From: Streptomyces cupreus
Lineage (GTDB): Bacteria; Actinomycetota; Actinomycetes; Streptomycetales; Streptomycetaceae
Assembly: GCF_014257025.1 (NCBI RefSeq)
Contig: NZ_JACMSF010000013.1
Span: 62,001 to 126,000, forward strand
Reading direction: 5' to 3'
DNA length: 64,000 nucleotides
Below, in pieces: positions 33,314-42,594 of the stretch. Both the position numbers and the translations under genes were made by a program. Positions within the stretch are counted from its first letter, which is position 1; each line of letters begins with the position of its first letter. The notes under the pieces are model-generated. The model was not told the DNA's origin. It was given only the letters and a program-made list of their open reading frames with translations, and ran no database searches.

Positions 33314-34225
33314 CTACGCCGCGACGAGATACGAGAAGACGGACTCGAGCGACTCGTCGGACGGCGAGACCGTGTGCAGCCGGATGCCGTGGTCGCGGGC
33401 GACCCTCGGCAGCAGGGCCGTGAAGCGGCCGAAGTCGACGGCCTGGATGCGCAACGCGCCCTCCGCCAGGTCGACTTCGATGCCGGACGTCGACGGGTCG
33501 GCGATCAGCGCGGCTGCGAGAGCGCGGTCGTCGCTGGAGCGCACCAGGTAGCGGTGCGGCCGGTCGGTCATCAGGCGGCGGATCTTGCGGAAGTCACCGC
33601 TTGCCGCATGGCGTCCGGCGACGACGACCTCGATGTGCCAGGCGAGTTGCTCGACCTCTTCGAGGATGTGGGACGAGAAGAGCACCGTGCGGCCCTCGTC
33701 CCCCATCTTCCGCAGCAGGTCCATCAACTGCATGCGCTGGCGCGGGTCCATGCCGTTGAAGGGCTCGTCCAGCAACAGCAGCGAAGGGTTGTGGACCAGC
33801 GCCGAAGCCATCTTCACCCGCTGGCGCATGCCCTTGGAGTACGTCTGGATCTTGCGGTCCTGTGCGTACTCCATCTCGACCGTGGCCAGGGCCTTTTGGG
33901 CCGCCTTCGCGCCGAGGCCGTGCAACTCGGCGTTGGCGACGACGAATTCGCGGCCCGTGAGGAAGTCGTACATCGCCTCGCGCTCGGGGACGATGCCGAT
34001 GTGCTTGTAGATCTCCTCGTTGCGCCACACCTGCCGGCCGTCGAGGGCGACCGTGCCGGTGGAGGGGGCCAGGAAGCCGCCCATCATGTTGATGAGGGTG
34101 GACTTTCCGGCGCCGTTGGGGCCGAGCAGGCCGGTGACACCGGGGCCGATGGTCATGGTGATGTCGTTGACGGCGACCACGTTGCCGAACCAGCGGGACA
34201 CATGATCGATGGAGAGCGTGGTCAC
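33314..34225 (-). CDS. ABC transporter ATP-binding protein
   Basis: 303 aa, GTG start overlapping the upstream permease stop (GTGA). Walker A is LLGPNGAGKSTL, the signature is TYSKGMRQRVKMA, Walker B is LLLLDEPFNGMDP and the H-loop is LFSSHIL. A 90-residue C-terminal extension of the type found in ABC-2 exporters (NatA/CcmA-like) ends SLESVFSYLVAA. It pairs with the permease downstream. Confidence 0.9.
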   Translation of the reverse strand: MTTLSIDHVSRWFGNVVAVNDITMTIGPGVTGLLGPNGAGKSTLINMMGGFLAPSTGTVALDGRQVWRNEEIYKHIGIVPEREAMYDFLTGREFVVANAELHGLGAKAAQKALATVEMEYAQDRKIQTYSKGMRQRVKMASALVHNPSLLLLDEPFNGMDPRQRMQLMDLLRKMGDEGRTVLFSSHILEEVEQLAWHIEVVVAGRHAASGDFRKIRRLMTDRPHRYLVRSSDDRALAAALIADPSTSGIEVDLAEGALRIQAVDFGRFTALLPRVARDHGIRLHTVSPSDESLESVFSYLVAA

Positions 34226-35121
34226 AGTCCGACCTTTCGGTAGCGGCGCATCAGCAGGCCGTAGGTGGCGGCGATCAGGCCGAGCGTGACGAGGACGTAC
34301 ACCGCGCCCTCCGCGTCGGACGGTCCGAATCCGCCGGGGAAGGCGGAGGAGGCGCCGAGGAAGGCGGACTGCACCCCGTCGATCAGGGTGATCGGCGAGA
34401 ACAGGCCGATCCAGGCGATGGCGTCGGTGCTGCCCTGGGTGTCGGCGATGGCCTGGAGGGTGGAGACGGCGCCGTAGGAGATGGTCAGTACGGCGATCAC
34501 GGCGGCGATGCCGAAGCCGCGGCGCGGGGTGACCGAGGCGATGACCAGGCCGAGGCCGGCGAAGAGCAGTGAGAGCAGTGCCACCGAGACGAGTCCCTGT
34601 GCGAATCCCTTGGTCTGGTCGGTGAAGTCGAGCTTGGCCAGCAGCGCGCCCACATAGAGGACGAGCAGCGGGGCGGCGGTGAGGACGAACATCGCCGAGG
34701 CCAGCGCCGCGAACTTCGCGCGCACATAGTCCGCGGTCTCGATCGGCCGCGAGAAGTACAGCGGCACGGTCTTGAAGCGCAGGTCGCGGGAGACGGACTG
34801 GGGTGCCTGGGAGGCGACGTAGAGGCTGATGACCGCCTGCATGACGATCGCGTAGCGGGTGTAGTCGACGGGCAGGTCGTTCGCCTTGGTGGCGACGGCG
34901 ACCGCGACCATGATGGCCGCGGGCACGCACATCACCACGAACAGCAGCATCGGCAGCACCTTGGACTTCACCGAGCGGCCGAGGCCGTAGGCGCCGCGCA
35001 GGGACTGCGAGTAGAGGGACCGGGTGGCGTACGAACGGCCGAGGCGGGGGCCGTCGTAGTTGCGGTAGCCGATGTCGTGGATGCGGGTCTGGTCACCCGC
35101 CACGGGCTGGTCAAGAGCCAT
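34222..35121 (-). CDS. ABC-2 type transporter permease
   Basis: 299 aa. The N-terminal cytoplasmic segment HDIGYRNYDGPRLGRSYATRSL is characteristic of a conserved actinobacterial ABC-2 permease family. About six membrane helices follow, with RDLRFKTVPLYFSRPIETADY between helices 2 and 3. Its start lies 11 bases inside the preceding ATPase gene. It probably forms an exporter with that ATPase, while the other ATPase and permease form a second one. Confidence 0.87.
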   Translation of the reverse strand: MALDQPVAGDQTRIHDIGYRNYDGPRLGRSYATRSLYSQSLRGAYGLGRSVKSKVLPMLLFVVMCVPAAIMVAVAVATKANDLPVDYTRYAIVMQAVISLYVASQAPQSVSRDLRFKTVPLYFSRPIETADYVRAKFAALASAMFVLTAAPLLVLYVGALLAKLDFTDQTKGFAQGLVSVALLSLLFAGLGLVIASVTPRRGFGIAAVIAVLTISYGAVSTLQAIADTQGSTDAIAWIGLFSPITLIDGVQSAFLGASSAFPGGFGPSDAEGAVYVLVTLGLIAATYGLLMRRYRKVGL

Positions 35122-36079
35122 GAACGGCCGCCTCCTTCCGCTGCTCGTCGCTGTCCTGGAAGACCTCGGAGATGTGGTGCCGGCGCTGTTCCATGCGCAC
35201 CAGGCCGAGGCCGAGGTCCGCGATCACGTCCCGGACAAGGTCGTACGTCTCCTCGCCCTGCGCGCTCAGCAGCAGGATGTGCCCGGCGCCCGGCAGGCCG
35301 CTGCCGGCCTCGACGGTGACCCCGCGCGCGTGGAGCGCCTCGCGCACCGCGCGGGTGCCGTCGGGGTGTTCGTCGGTGTCGGTTACCTCGATCGCGAGGG
35401 TGGTCGTGGTCTGGGTGAAGTCGGTGGTGGAGCTGGAGCGCAGGAGCTTGCCGCCGTCGATGACGACGACGTGGTCGCAGGTCCGCTCCAGCTCGCCCAG
35501 GAGGTGGGAGGTGACCAGCACCGAGATGCCGAAGTCCGTGTGGATACGGCGGATCAGGCCGAGCATCTCGTCGCGGCCGACCGGGTCGAGGCCGTTGGTC
35601 GGCTCGTCGAGGAAGACCAGGTCGGGGTCGTGGACCAGGGCCTGGGCCAGCTTCACACGCTGCTTCATGCCGGTGGAGTAGCCGCCGATGGGGCGGTAGC
35701 GCTCCTCGTACAGGCCGACATGGCGCAGTGTGTCCGCGGTGCGCTCGCGCGCGGCGGTCGGCGGCAGCCCTGACATGCGCGCCATGTGGACGACGAACTC
35801 GGTGGCCGAGACGTCCGGCGGCAGACAGTCGTGCTCGGGCATGTACCCGACGCGCTCACGGATGGCGGCGCCCTTGGTGGCGACGTCGAGGCCGAGCACC
35901 TCGGCGCGGCCCTCGGTGGCGGGGGACAGACCCAGCAGGATCTTGATCAGTGTGGACTTGCCGGCTCCATTGGCTCCGACGAGTCCGGTCACACCGGGCC
36001 CGACGTCCACGGAGAGCCGGTCAAGCGCGGTCACCCGGGGGAACCGCTTGCTCAGGCTTTCGGTCGCGATCACAGTCAC
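35111..36079 (-). CDS. ABC transporter ATP-binding protein
   Basis: 322 aa. Walker A is LVGANGAGKSTL, the signature is GYSTGMKQRVKLA, Walker B is LVFLDEPTNGLDP and the H-loop is LVTSHLL. It is the first gene of the four-gene run. GTG 36079 (VTVIATESLSKRF) is preferred; TACCGT seven bases upstream could be the -10 of a leaderless message. A longer reading from 36241 adds 54 residues that look non-coding and run into the promoter of the divergent M24 gene. Confidence 0.88.
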   Translation of the reverse strand: MTVIATESLSKRFPRVTALDRLSVDVGPGVTGLVGANGAGKSTLIKILLGLSPATEGRAEVLGLDVATKGAAIRERVGYMPEHDCLPPDVSATEFVVHMARMSGLPPTAARERTADTLRHVGLYEERYRPIGGYSTGMKQRVKLAQALVHDPDLVFLDEPTNGLDPVGRDEMLGLIRRIHTDFGISVLVTSHLLGELERTCDHVVVIDGGKLLRSSSTTDFTQTTTTLAIEVTDTDEHPDGTRAVREALHARGVTVEAGSGLPGAGHILLLSAQGEETYDLVRDVIADLGLGLVRMEQRRHHISEVFQDSDEQRKEAAVHGS

Positions 36080-36222
36080 GTCAACGACGGTAGTGACGTG
36101 GAACACGCCGGTCGTCAGACCGTAGAGCCGTCTTGGGGTCCCTCTGGAGTCGTACGGGTCCTTAGGGGTCACCCTGAGGTCGAACAACGGGAGCTGTGGT
36201 AGAGCCGTCGCCACCCCGCCTA

Positions 36223-36251
36223 TTGACGGTGGGTCTAACAAGTGTCAGATT
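36223..36251 (+). promoter_or_regulatory. sigma-70 type promoter for the M24 peptidase-like gene
   Basis: TTGACG (36223-36228), a 17-base spacer and CAGATT (36246-36251) match the HrdB consensus well. The start point would be near 36257-36258, which coincides with an in-frame ATG at 36257. Translation could therefore begin there without a leader or at ATG 36302. Confidence 0.6.
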
Positions 36252-36301
36252 CTCCGATGTCACGTTACGAGCGCGTACCGCAACCGGTAGGACGGGGTGC
36301 C

Positions 36302-37144
36302 ATGGCTACCGCACTGACCAGTGAACGCTCTGCGGAGCTGCGAGGTTTCCGAAGAGTGCAGCGTCTTGCCTACGAGTGCGCCGAGACGGTGGCGGCCCAG
36401 CTGCAACCCGGTGTGACCGAGCGTGAGACGGCTCGGATGCAGCGGGAGTGGCTGCGCGAGCGCGGCGTGCGGGACTGGTTCCACCTCCCCTTCGCCTGGT
36501 TCGGGGACCGCACGGCGTTCGTCGGCTTCCGTATTCCGCTGCAGTTCTTCCCGACCGACCGCCGACTGGAGCCGGGGATGCCGTTCATCCTCGACATGGC
36601 CCCGGTGTACGAGGGTTTCACCGCCGACATCGGCTATTCGGGCTCGCTCGGTGTGAACCAGGTCCAGCACAAGCTGATGGACGACCTCCAGGCGCACCGC
36701 GAGCTGATCCTGCGCGAGGTGCGTGAGCGCCGGTCGCTGCGGGAGATCTACGAGGACGTGGACCGGCTGATGGTCCGCCAGGGCTATGCCAACCGGCATC
36801 GCGCGTATCCCTTCGGCGTGATCGCCCACAAGGTGGACCGGGTGCGCGAGCGGCGCTGGTCACCGCGGCTCTTCGGGTTCGGCACGCAGTCCCTCAAGGG
36901 CCTGGCCGCCGACGCGCTGCACGGCCACCGCGAGGGCTGGTCCCCGCTGTGGTCGCCGTACCGCTTCTCCGACCATCCGCCGCGGCCGGGCCTGTGGGCG
37001 GTCGAACCCCACCTCGGATTCCGGGGCACGGGCGCGAAGTTCGAGGAGATCCTCGTCGTCACGGACTCCCGGGACACCGAGGAGAGCGCCTTCTGGCTGG
37101 ACGACGATCTGCCGCATGTGCGGCGCTGGGCGGAGGAGAAGTGA
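36302..37144 (+). CDS. M24 family metallopeptidase-like protein
   Basis: 280 aa from MATALTSERSAEL. It has the pita-bread fold of methionine aminopeptidase/prolidase. Candidate ligands are the two Asp in FILDMAPVYEGFTADIGYS, a His in FGVIAHKVDR, Glu in WAVEPHLG and Glu in KFEEILVV. The usual HGTGH is not preserved, so it may be a creatinase-like or non-peptidase member. In-frame starts also exist at 36242 and 36257. GGACGGGG precedes 36302. Its stop overlaps the fusion gene (GTGA), linking the two. Confidence 0.77.
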   Translation: MATALTSERSAELRGFRRVQRLAYECAETVAAQLQPGVTERETARMQREWLRERGVRDWFHLPFAWFGDRTAFVGFRIPLQFFPTDRRLEPGMPFILDMAPVYEGFTADIGYSGSLGVNQVQHKLMDDLQAHRELILREVRERRSLREIYEDVDRLMVRQGYANRHRAYPFGVIAHKVDRVRERRWSPRLFGFGTQSLKGLAADALHGHREGWSPLWSPYRFSDHPPRPGLWAVEPHLGFRGTGAKFEEILVVTDSRDTEESAFWLDDDLPHVRRWAEEK

Positions 37145-38898
37145 CAGTGCTGACGGGCGCGCGTGAGCGCTGGGTGCGGACCGGCGGGGTCGAGCTGTGC
37201 GTGGCGGAGCTGGGGGATCCTTCTCAGCCGACTGTGCTTCTGGTGCACGGTTATCCGGACAGCAAGGAGGTCTGGTCTCAGGTCGCCGCGCGGCTGGCCG
37301 ACCACTTCCACGTCGTGCTGTACGACGTCCGGGGCCATGGCCGCTCCACGGCCCCGCAGCCGCTGCGGGGCGGTTTCACGCTGGAGAAGCTGACGGACGA
37401 CTTCCTGGCGGTCGCGGACGCGGTGAGCCCGGACCGTCCGGTGCATCTGGTGGGCCATGACTGGGGTTCGGTGCAGTCCTGGGAGTTCGTCACGGTGAAG
37501 CGCACGGAGGGCAGGATCGCTTCCTTCACCTCCATGTCCGGCCCGTCCCTGGACCACTTCGGCCACTGGATCCAGAAGCGGATGAAGCGCCCGACCCCGC
37601 GCCGGATGGGCCAACTCCTGGGCCAGGGCGCCAAGTCCTGGTACGTCTACCTGCTGCACACTCCGGCCCTGCCGGAGATGGCGTGGCGCGGACCGCTGGG
37701 CAAGACCTGGCCGCGGATCCTGCGCCGGATGGAGAGGGTACCGTCCGACAACTACCCGACGTCGTCGCTCCCTTCGGACGCGGCGCACGGGGCGTGGCTG
37801 TACCGGGACAACGTACGGTCGCGGCTGCGCCGCCCGCGCACGGACGCATACGCGCATGCGCCGGTGCAGCTGATCACACCGCTGGCGGACGTGTTCCTGT
37901 CGGAGCAGCTCTACGACGAACTGGAGCTGTGGGCTCCGCAGTTGACGCGCAGGACGCTCCCGGCGAAGCACTGGGTCCCGCGCACCCGTCCCGACCAACT
38001 GGCGTCCTGGGTCGCCGCATTCGTGAGGTCGGTGGAGGGCGGCAGGCAGGAACCGAGGGCGACCGGCCGCTACGCCGACCGATTCGGGGGCCAGTTGGTC
38101 CTGATCACGGGCGCGGGCAGCGGCATCGGCCGGGCGACGGCGTACGCGTTCGCGGAGGCCGGTGCGCGCGTGGTGGCGGTGGACCGGGACGGGGAAGCGG
38201 CGGCCCGTACGGCGGAGATGTCCCGCTTGATCGGCGCTCCGGACGCATGGGCGGAGACGGTGGACGTCTCGGACGAACAGGCCATGGAGAAGCTGGCGGA
38301 GAAGGTCGCCACGGAGTACGGAGTGGTCGACGTCCTGGTGAACAACGCCGGGATAGGCCTGTCGGGCTCGTTCCTGGACACGACGTCGGACGACTGGCGC
38401 ACGGTGCTGGACGTCAACTTGTGGGGAGTGATCCACGGTTGCCGTCTGTTCGGAAGGCAGATGGCGGACCGGGGGCAGGGCGGCCATATCGTCAACACTG
38501 CCTCGGCGGCGGCGTATCAGCCGTCGAGGGCCCTTCCCGCCTACAGCACGACCAAGGCGGCGGTCCTGATGCTGAGCGAATGTCTGCGTGCCGAACTGGC
38601 CGACGACCGCATCGGCGTGACGGCGATCTGCCCCGGCTTCGTGAACACCAACATCACATCGACGGCGCGTTTCACTGGTGTTGACGCGGAGGAGGAGGCC
38701 CGCCGCCAGAAGAGGTCGGCCCGTCTGTACGGCATGCGCAACTACCCACCGGAGAAGGTCGCGGAGGCGATTCTGCGCGGAATCGTCAACAATGAGGCGG
38801 TTGTTCCGGTGACTCCGGAGGCACGTGGGGCGCATCTGCTGTCGCGGTTCGCGCCGGGGGTGCTGCGGAGGATCGCGCGGGTCAAGCCACCGGTGTGA
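37141..38898 (+). CDS. alpha/beta hydrolase - short-chain dehydrogenase fusion
   Basis: 585 aa. Residues 1-290 form an epoxide-hydrolase-like alpha/beta hydrolase with oxyanion HGYPDS, nucleophile Asp in VGHDWGS and late His in AKHWVP. Residues about 310-585 form an SDR with TGAGSGIG, NNAGIG and the YSTTK catalytic Tyr-Lys. The SDR part resembles fatty-acyl or retinol dehydrogenases. Two successive steps on one hydrophobic substrate are likely. GTG 37141 overlaps the M24 gene stop. The C-terminus ends with a basic amphipathic stretch. Substrate unknown. Confidence 0.85.
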   Translation: MTVLTGARERWVRTGGVELCVAELGDPSQPTVLLVHGYPDSKEVWSQVAARLADHFHVVLYDVRGHGRSTAPQPLRGGFTLEKLTDDFLAVADAVSPDRPVHLVGHDWGSVQSWEFVTVKRTEGRIASFTSMSGPSLDHFGHWIQKRMKRPTPRRMGQLLGQGAKSWYVYLLHTPALPEMAWRGPLGKTWPRILRRMERVPSDNYPTSSLPSDAAHGAWLYRDNVRSRLRRPRTDAYAHAPVQLITPLADVFLSEQLYDELELWAPQLTRRTLPAKHWVPRTRPDQLASWVAAFVRSVEGGRQEPRATGRYADRFGGQLVLITGAGSGIGRATAYAFAEAGARVVAVDRDGEAAARTAEMSRLIGAPDAWAETVDVSDEQAMEKLAEKVATEYGVVDVLVNNAGIGLSGSFLDTTSDDWRTVLDVNLWGVIHGCRLFGRQMADRGQGGHIVNTASAAAYQPSRALPAYSTTKAAVLMLSECLRAELADDRIGVTAICPGFVNTNITSTARFTGVDAEEEARRQKRSARLYGMRNYPPEKVAEAILRGIVNNEAVVPVTPEARGAHLLSRFAPGVLRRIARVKPPV

Positions 38899-38903
38899 CA
38901 GGG

Positions 38904-38941
38904 CAGTTGGCCAACTGGTCAAACGTCAACGGATCTTGACG
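38904..38941. promoter_or_regulatory. two adjacent palindromes after the fusion gene
   Basis: CAGTTGGCCAACTG (38904-38917) is a 14-base perfect palindrome. CGTCAA (38924-38929) and TTGACG (38936-38941) form a second inverted repeat with a 6-base loop. Either may be a terminator element or operators next to the DnaA boxes that follow. Confidence 0.4.
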
Positions 38942-38964
38942 AAACCCCTTGGTACGAAGGCTCG

Positions 38965-39018
38965 TTGTCCACAGAATCGCCAATTCCCCTGTGGATAACC
39001 TCACTTGGCTGTGGATCA
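38965..39018. other. second group of DnaA boxes, upstream of kptA
   Basis: TTGTCCACA at 38965-38973 (plus) is the Streptomyces consensus box. TTATCCACA at 38990-38998 (minus) is also perfect, and TGATCCACA at 39010-39018 (minus) has one mismatch. All lie within 54 AT-rich bases between the fusion gene and kptA. DnaA could both be titrated here and affect kptA expression. Confidence 0.65.
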
Positions 39019-39089
39019 AACATCGTCGACAAAATCATTCGCGTGATCCAGGTCTCTCCCGCCACTCTGAGGAGATGGAAGAAAGACCC

Positions 39090-39650
39090 ATGGACGACCG
39101 TCGCACGGTGAGGGTGTCGAAGTACCTCTCCAAACACCTCCGCCATCAGCCCGAGCGCATCGGCCTCACCCTCGACGAGGGCGGCTGGGTGGAGATCGAC
39201 ACCCTCATCGCCGCGGCGGCGGCACACGGCTTCCGGTTCACCCGGGAAGAGCTGGACCACGTGGTCGCCAAGAACGACAAACGCCGCTTCGCCATCGACG
39301 GCACCCGTATCCGGGCCAGCCAGGGCCACAGCATCGAGGTCGAGCTGGGCCTGCCCCCGGCGACCCCACCGCCGTACCTCTACCACGGCACGGTGGCCCG
39401 TCGGCTGGACGCGATCCGCGCGGAGGGCCTGCGCCCCATGAACCGCCACGACGTCCATCTCTCGGCCGACCGCGAGACGGCGACCCGCGTAGGCGCCCGC
39501 CGTGGCCGCCCGGTCGTCCTCTCCGTCGACTCGGGCGCCATGCACCGCGACGGCCACGTCTTCCACGTCAGCGCCAACGGGGTCTGGCTGACCCGGTCGG
39601 TCCCACCCCCATACCTGCGTTTTCCGGAGTCGCACCGCGGCACACGGTGA
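39090..39650 (+). CDS. kptA: RNA 2'-phosphotransferase (Tpt1/KptA)
   Basis: 186 aa. KptA transfers a 2'-phosphate from RNA to NAD+, making ADP-ribose 1'',2''-cyclic phosphate. Shared motifs are SKYLSKHLRHQPERIGL, DEGGWVEID, ASQGHS, YHGT and the later HLSADRETATRVGARRGRPVVL, which include the conserved Arg-His-Arg-Arg catalytic positions. Two in-frame ATGs exist: 39075 directly abuts GAGGAG, whereas 39090 is eight bases after GGAAG, so I use 39090. Bacteria lack the tRNA splicing that needs this enzyme in yeast, so its role is open; known members can also act on RNA or DNA ends. A parS site follows its stop. Confidence 0.88.
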   Translation: MDDRRTVRVSKYLSKHLRHQPERIGLTLDEGGWVEIDTLIAAAAAHGFRFTREELDHVVAKNDKRRFAIDGTRIRASQGHSIEVELGLPPATPPPYLYHGTVARRLDAIRAEGLRPMNRHDVHLSADRETATRVGARRGRPVVLSVDSGAMHRDGHVFHVSANGVWLTRSVPPPYLRFPESHRGTR

Positions 39651-39652
39651 CC

Positions 39653-39666
39653 GTTTCACGTGAAAC
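39653..39666. other. parS site (perfect)
   Basis: GTTTCACGTGAAAC, the ParB-binding consensus of Streptomyces, in the 41 bases between kptA and the LLM oxidoreductase gene. Confidence 0.9.
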
Positions 39667-39691
39667 CCTTTCGGCCGCATACGCTCGAATC

Positions 39692-40594
39692 ATGAGTCTG
39701 CGTTTGAGCACCGTGATCCTCCCGTACCGCCGCTGGCACGAGGGGAGCCGTGAGGCCTGGCAGCGGGCGGAACAGCTCGGCTTCCACACCGCCTACACCT
39801 ACGACCACCTGTCCTGGCGCAGCTTCCGCGATGGCCCGTGGTTCGGTGCCCTACCGACCCTGACCGCCGCCGCGGCCGCTACCGACCAGCTCCGCCTCGG
39901 CACCCTGGTCACCTCCCCGAACTTCCGGCACCCGGTGACCCTCGCCAAGGAACTGATCTCGCTCGACGACATCTCCGGCGGCCGTATCACCCTCGGTATC
40001 GGCGCCGGCGGCACCGGCTTCGACGCCACCGCCCTCGGCCAGGAGCCCTGGACGCCGCGCGAGCGGGCCCAGCGGCTCGCCGAGTTCGTGCCGCTCCTGG
40101 ACCGCCTCCTCACCGAGGACGCCGTCTCCTACGAGGGCGACTTCTACTCCGCGCACGAGGCCCGCAACATCCCCGGCTGCGTCCAGCGCCCCCGCCTGCC
40201 CTTCGCCATCGCCGCGACCGGCCCGCGCGGACTGCGGCTGGCCGCCCGCCACGGCCAGGCCTGGGTGACCACCGGCGACCCGAAGCTGTACGAGAACGGC
40301 ACCCCCGAACAATCGGTTCAAGCCATTCGCGGACAGATCGACAAGCTCGCCGACGCCTGCGCCGCGATCGGCCGGGACGCGGCCGCCATGGACAAGATCC
40401 TGCTCACCGGCTTCACCCCCGACCGCGCCCGTCCGCTCCAGTCCCTCGACGCGTTCGTGGACTTCGCGGGCCGCCACCGCGAGCTGGGCTTCACCGAGAT
40501 CGTGATCCACTGGCCGATCCCCGACTCGGACTTCGCCGCGGACGAGAAGGTCTTCGAGCAGATCGCGATGGAGGCGACGGCCCAGCTCGACTGA
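39692..40594 (+). CDS. LLM-class F420/FMN-dependent oxidoreductase
   Basis: 300 aa TIM-barrel of the luciferase-like monooxygenase family. Signatures are [52 protein letters not shown] and [15 protein letters not shown]. Actinobacterial members mostly use coenzyme F420, but the sequence alone does not decide between F420 and FMN. ATG 39692 follows a TACGCT -10-like hexamer by six bases, suggesting a leaderless transcript that starts just downstream of the parS site. Substrate unknown. Confidence 0.85.
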   Translation: MSLRLSTVILPYRRWHEGSREAWQRAEQLGFHTAYTYDHLSWRSFRDGPWFGALPTLTAAAAATDQLRLGTLVTSPNFRHPVTLAKELISLDDISGGRITLGIGAGGTGFDATALGQEPWTPRERAQRLAEFVPLLDRLLTEDAVSYEGDFYSAHEARNIPGCVQRPRLPFAIAATGPRGLRLAARHGQAWVTTGDPKLYENGTPEQSVQAIRGQIDKLADACAAIGRDAAAMDKILLTGFTPDRARPLQSLDAFVDFAGRHRELGFTEIVIHWPIPDSDFAADEKVFEQIAMEATAQLD

Positions 40595-40677
40595 GCCAGG
40601 GCGCGGGTGAGCGTCGTTCCCACTCAGATGCGCACACTCCCGCACGGGCGTGCGGGCATATGCGGGACAATGGCCCG

Positions 40678-41547
40678 GTGACCTCAGCGACTCGACAGCA
40701 CGAGCCCCCGGCCGCCGCCCTACCGCCCCGGCTGATCGCCACCGATCTCGACGGCACTCTGCTGCGGGACGACAAGTCGGTCTCCCCGCGTACGGTCGCG
40801 GCCCTCGCCGCCGCCGAGGAGGCGGGCGTCGAGGTCTTCTTCGTCACCGGCCGGCCCGCCCGCTGGATGGACGTCGTCAGCGACCATGTCCACGGTCACG
40901 GCCTGGCGATCTGCGGCAACGGCGCCGCGGTGGTCGATCTGCACGGCGGCCCGGGCGCCCATCGGTTCGTGAAGGTGCGCGAGCTGGCCCGGGAGAACGC
41001 CCTGGACGCCGTACGCCATCTGCGGGACGCGGCGCCCGGCACGGTCTACGCGGTCGAGCAGACGTACGGCTTCCACCAGGAGCCGGATTATCCGAAGCTG
41101 CACATGGAGATCCCCGACAGCCTGGCGCCCGCCGAGCGGCTGCTCGCTGAGGACGCCCCGAGCGCCGACGAGCCGGTGCTCAAGATCCTCGCCTACCACC
41201 CCGACCTCGACCCGGACGCCTTCCTCACCCTGGCCCGCCTGGCCATCGGCGACCGCGCCGATGTCACCCGCTCCAGCCCCAGCGCCCTGCTGGAGATCAG
41301 CGGCCCCGGCGTCTCCAAGGCCAGCACCCTCGCGCTGTGCTGCGCCGAGCGCGGGATCTCACACGAGGAGGTCGTCGCCTTCGGTGACATGCCGAACGAC
41401 GTCGAGATGCTCACCTGGGCCGGACGGTCCTACGCCATGGGCAACGCCCACCCGGACGTGGTCGCCGCGGCCTCCGGGCGGACGGTCGCCAACAACGACG
41501 ACGGTGTGGCGGTCGTGATCGAGCGGCTGCTGGCCGAGCGCGGGTGA
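40678..41547 (+). CDS. HAD-IIB (Cof-type) phosphatase
   Basis: 289 aa. Motif I is [17 protein letters not shown], motif II is [11 protein letters not shown], Lys lies in [11 protein letters not shown] and motif IV is [11 protein letters not shown]. It is a paralogue of the HAD gene next to serS and has an extra N-terminal 18 residues. GTG 40678 follows GACAAT by six bases with no Shine-Dalgarno, so it is probably leaderless. It converges directly with the M23 gene, with no spacer between the stops. Confidence 0.87.
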   Translation: MTSATRQHEPPAAALPPRLIATDLDGTLLRDDKSVSPRTVAALAAAEEAGVEVFFVTGRPARWMDVVSDHVHGHGLAICGNGAAVVDLHGGPGAHRFVKVRELARENALDAVRHLRDAAPGTVYAVEQTYGFHQEPDYPKLHMEIPDSLAPAERLLAEDAPSADEPVLKILAYHPDLDPDAFLTLARLAIGDRADVTRSSPSALLEISGPGVSKASTLALCCAERGISHEEVVAFGDMPNDVEMLTWAGRSYAMGNAHPDVVAAASGRTVANNDDGVAVVIERLLAERG

Positions 41548-42594
41548 CTACCCGAGGCTCACGTCCCGCGCCGCGAGCCAGGCCACGGGGTCGACCGCCG
41601 ATCCCGACTCCGGGGTGACCCGCGCCTCGAAGTGCAGATGCGGTCCGGTGGAGTTGCCGCTGGTACCGGACTGCCCGATCCACTGCCCGACGCCCACCCG
41701 CTCACCCTGTTCCACGGCCACGGCCGCGAGATGGGCGTACTGCGTGTAGTAGCCCCCGGCATGCTCCAGCACGACCTCGACGCCGAACGGGCCCCCGCAG
41801 GACACCCGCACCACCCGTCCCACGCCGACCGCCCGCACCGGAGTGCCGATCGGCACCGCGAAGTCCTGCCCGGTGTGCCGCCGCGCCCAGCGCTCCCCGC
41901 CGCTGCCGTAGGACGCGGACAGCTCGTACGTCTCCACGGGCGCGACCCAGCGGTTGGTGAAGTGGGTCTCCGGCTGGTCCAGGCGTACCGCGCCCCGGCA
42001 CGAACCGGCCGCCACCGAGGCGTCCGCCTGGCCCTGCAACTGCCAGCGGGCGTCTTCGAGCTTGCGCTCGATGTCCTTCTTCATCGCGGCGAGCTCGGTG
42101 TTCCGTTTTTCCAGCGCCCGCCATGCCGCGGCGGCCTTCTCCTCGTCGGCGGCCAGCCGCGTCTCGGCCCTGCGGCTCTTCTCGATGGCGTTGTTGACCG
42201 CCAGGTTGGTCCGGGAGAAGACGTGCTGACCTCGCATCAGCTCATCGGGGCTGTCGGCGAGGATGATCTGCGCGGTGACCGGCATCCCGCCGCCGTCGCG
42301 GTACTGGGCGCGCGCGATACGGCCGAGATCCTCGTGCAGGGCGGAGATCTCGCGGCGCTGGCGGTCGAGGAGCACCTCGAACCGCTGGGCCCGCGCCCGC
42401 TGCGCCTCCGCCTCGCGCCGCCCGGCCTCGTACTGCTGGGTCGCCACGGCCGCGTCCTCGTACAGCCGCGCCACCTCGGTGCTGAGTGTGGAGTCGCTGT
42501 CCGTGTCGGCGGCGTCGGTGGGCCGGGCCGCGAGCACGGCCAACGCGCACAGCAGCGCCGGAACGATCAGCGGATGACGGCGATGTGAGCGCAT
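41548..42594 (-). CDS. secreted LytM/M23 peptidase with coiled-coil
   Basis: 348 aa. Signal peptide is residues 1-28 (ends TDA-AD). A long Ala/Glu/Arg coiled coil (residues 35-185) precedes an M23 domain, as in EnvC/NlpD-like division factors and Streptomyces cell-wall endopeptidases. The zinc-binding residues are present in RHTGQDFAVP and GPHLHFEARVT. It should cut or regulate cutting of peptidoglycan cross-bridges outside the cell. CACGAT seven bases before the ATG suggests a leaderless start. The 233 bases up to the next gene hold only its promoter region. Confidence 0.88.
   Translation of the reverse strand: MRSHRRHPLIVPALLCALAVLAARPTDAADTDSDSTLSTEVARLYEDAAVATQQYEAGRREAEAQRARAQRFEVLLDRQRREISALHEDLGRIARAQYRDGGGMPVTAQIILADSPDELMRGQHVFSRTNLAVNNAIEKSRRAETRLAADEEKAAAAWRALEKRNTELAAMKKDIERKLEDARWQLQGQADASVAAGSCRGAVRLDQPETHFTNRWVAPVETYELSASYGSGGERWARRHTGQDFAVPIGTPVRAVGVGRVVRVSCGGPFGVEVVLEHAGGYYTQYAHLAAVAVEQGERVGVGQWIGQSGTSGNSTGPHLHFEARVTPESGSAVDPVAWLAARDVSLG

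Noticed and set aside
36080..36241. 54-residue N-terminal extension of the first ABC ATPase
   Set aside because: It overlaps the promoter of the divergent M24-like gene and has no similarity to ABC proteins; the domain starts at VTVIATESLSKRF.
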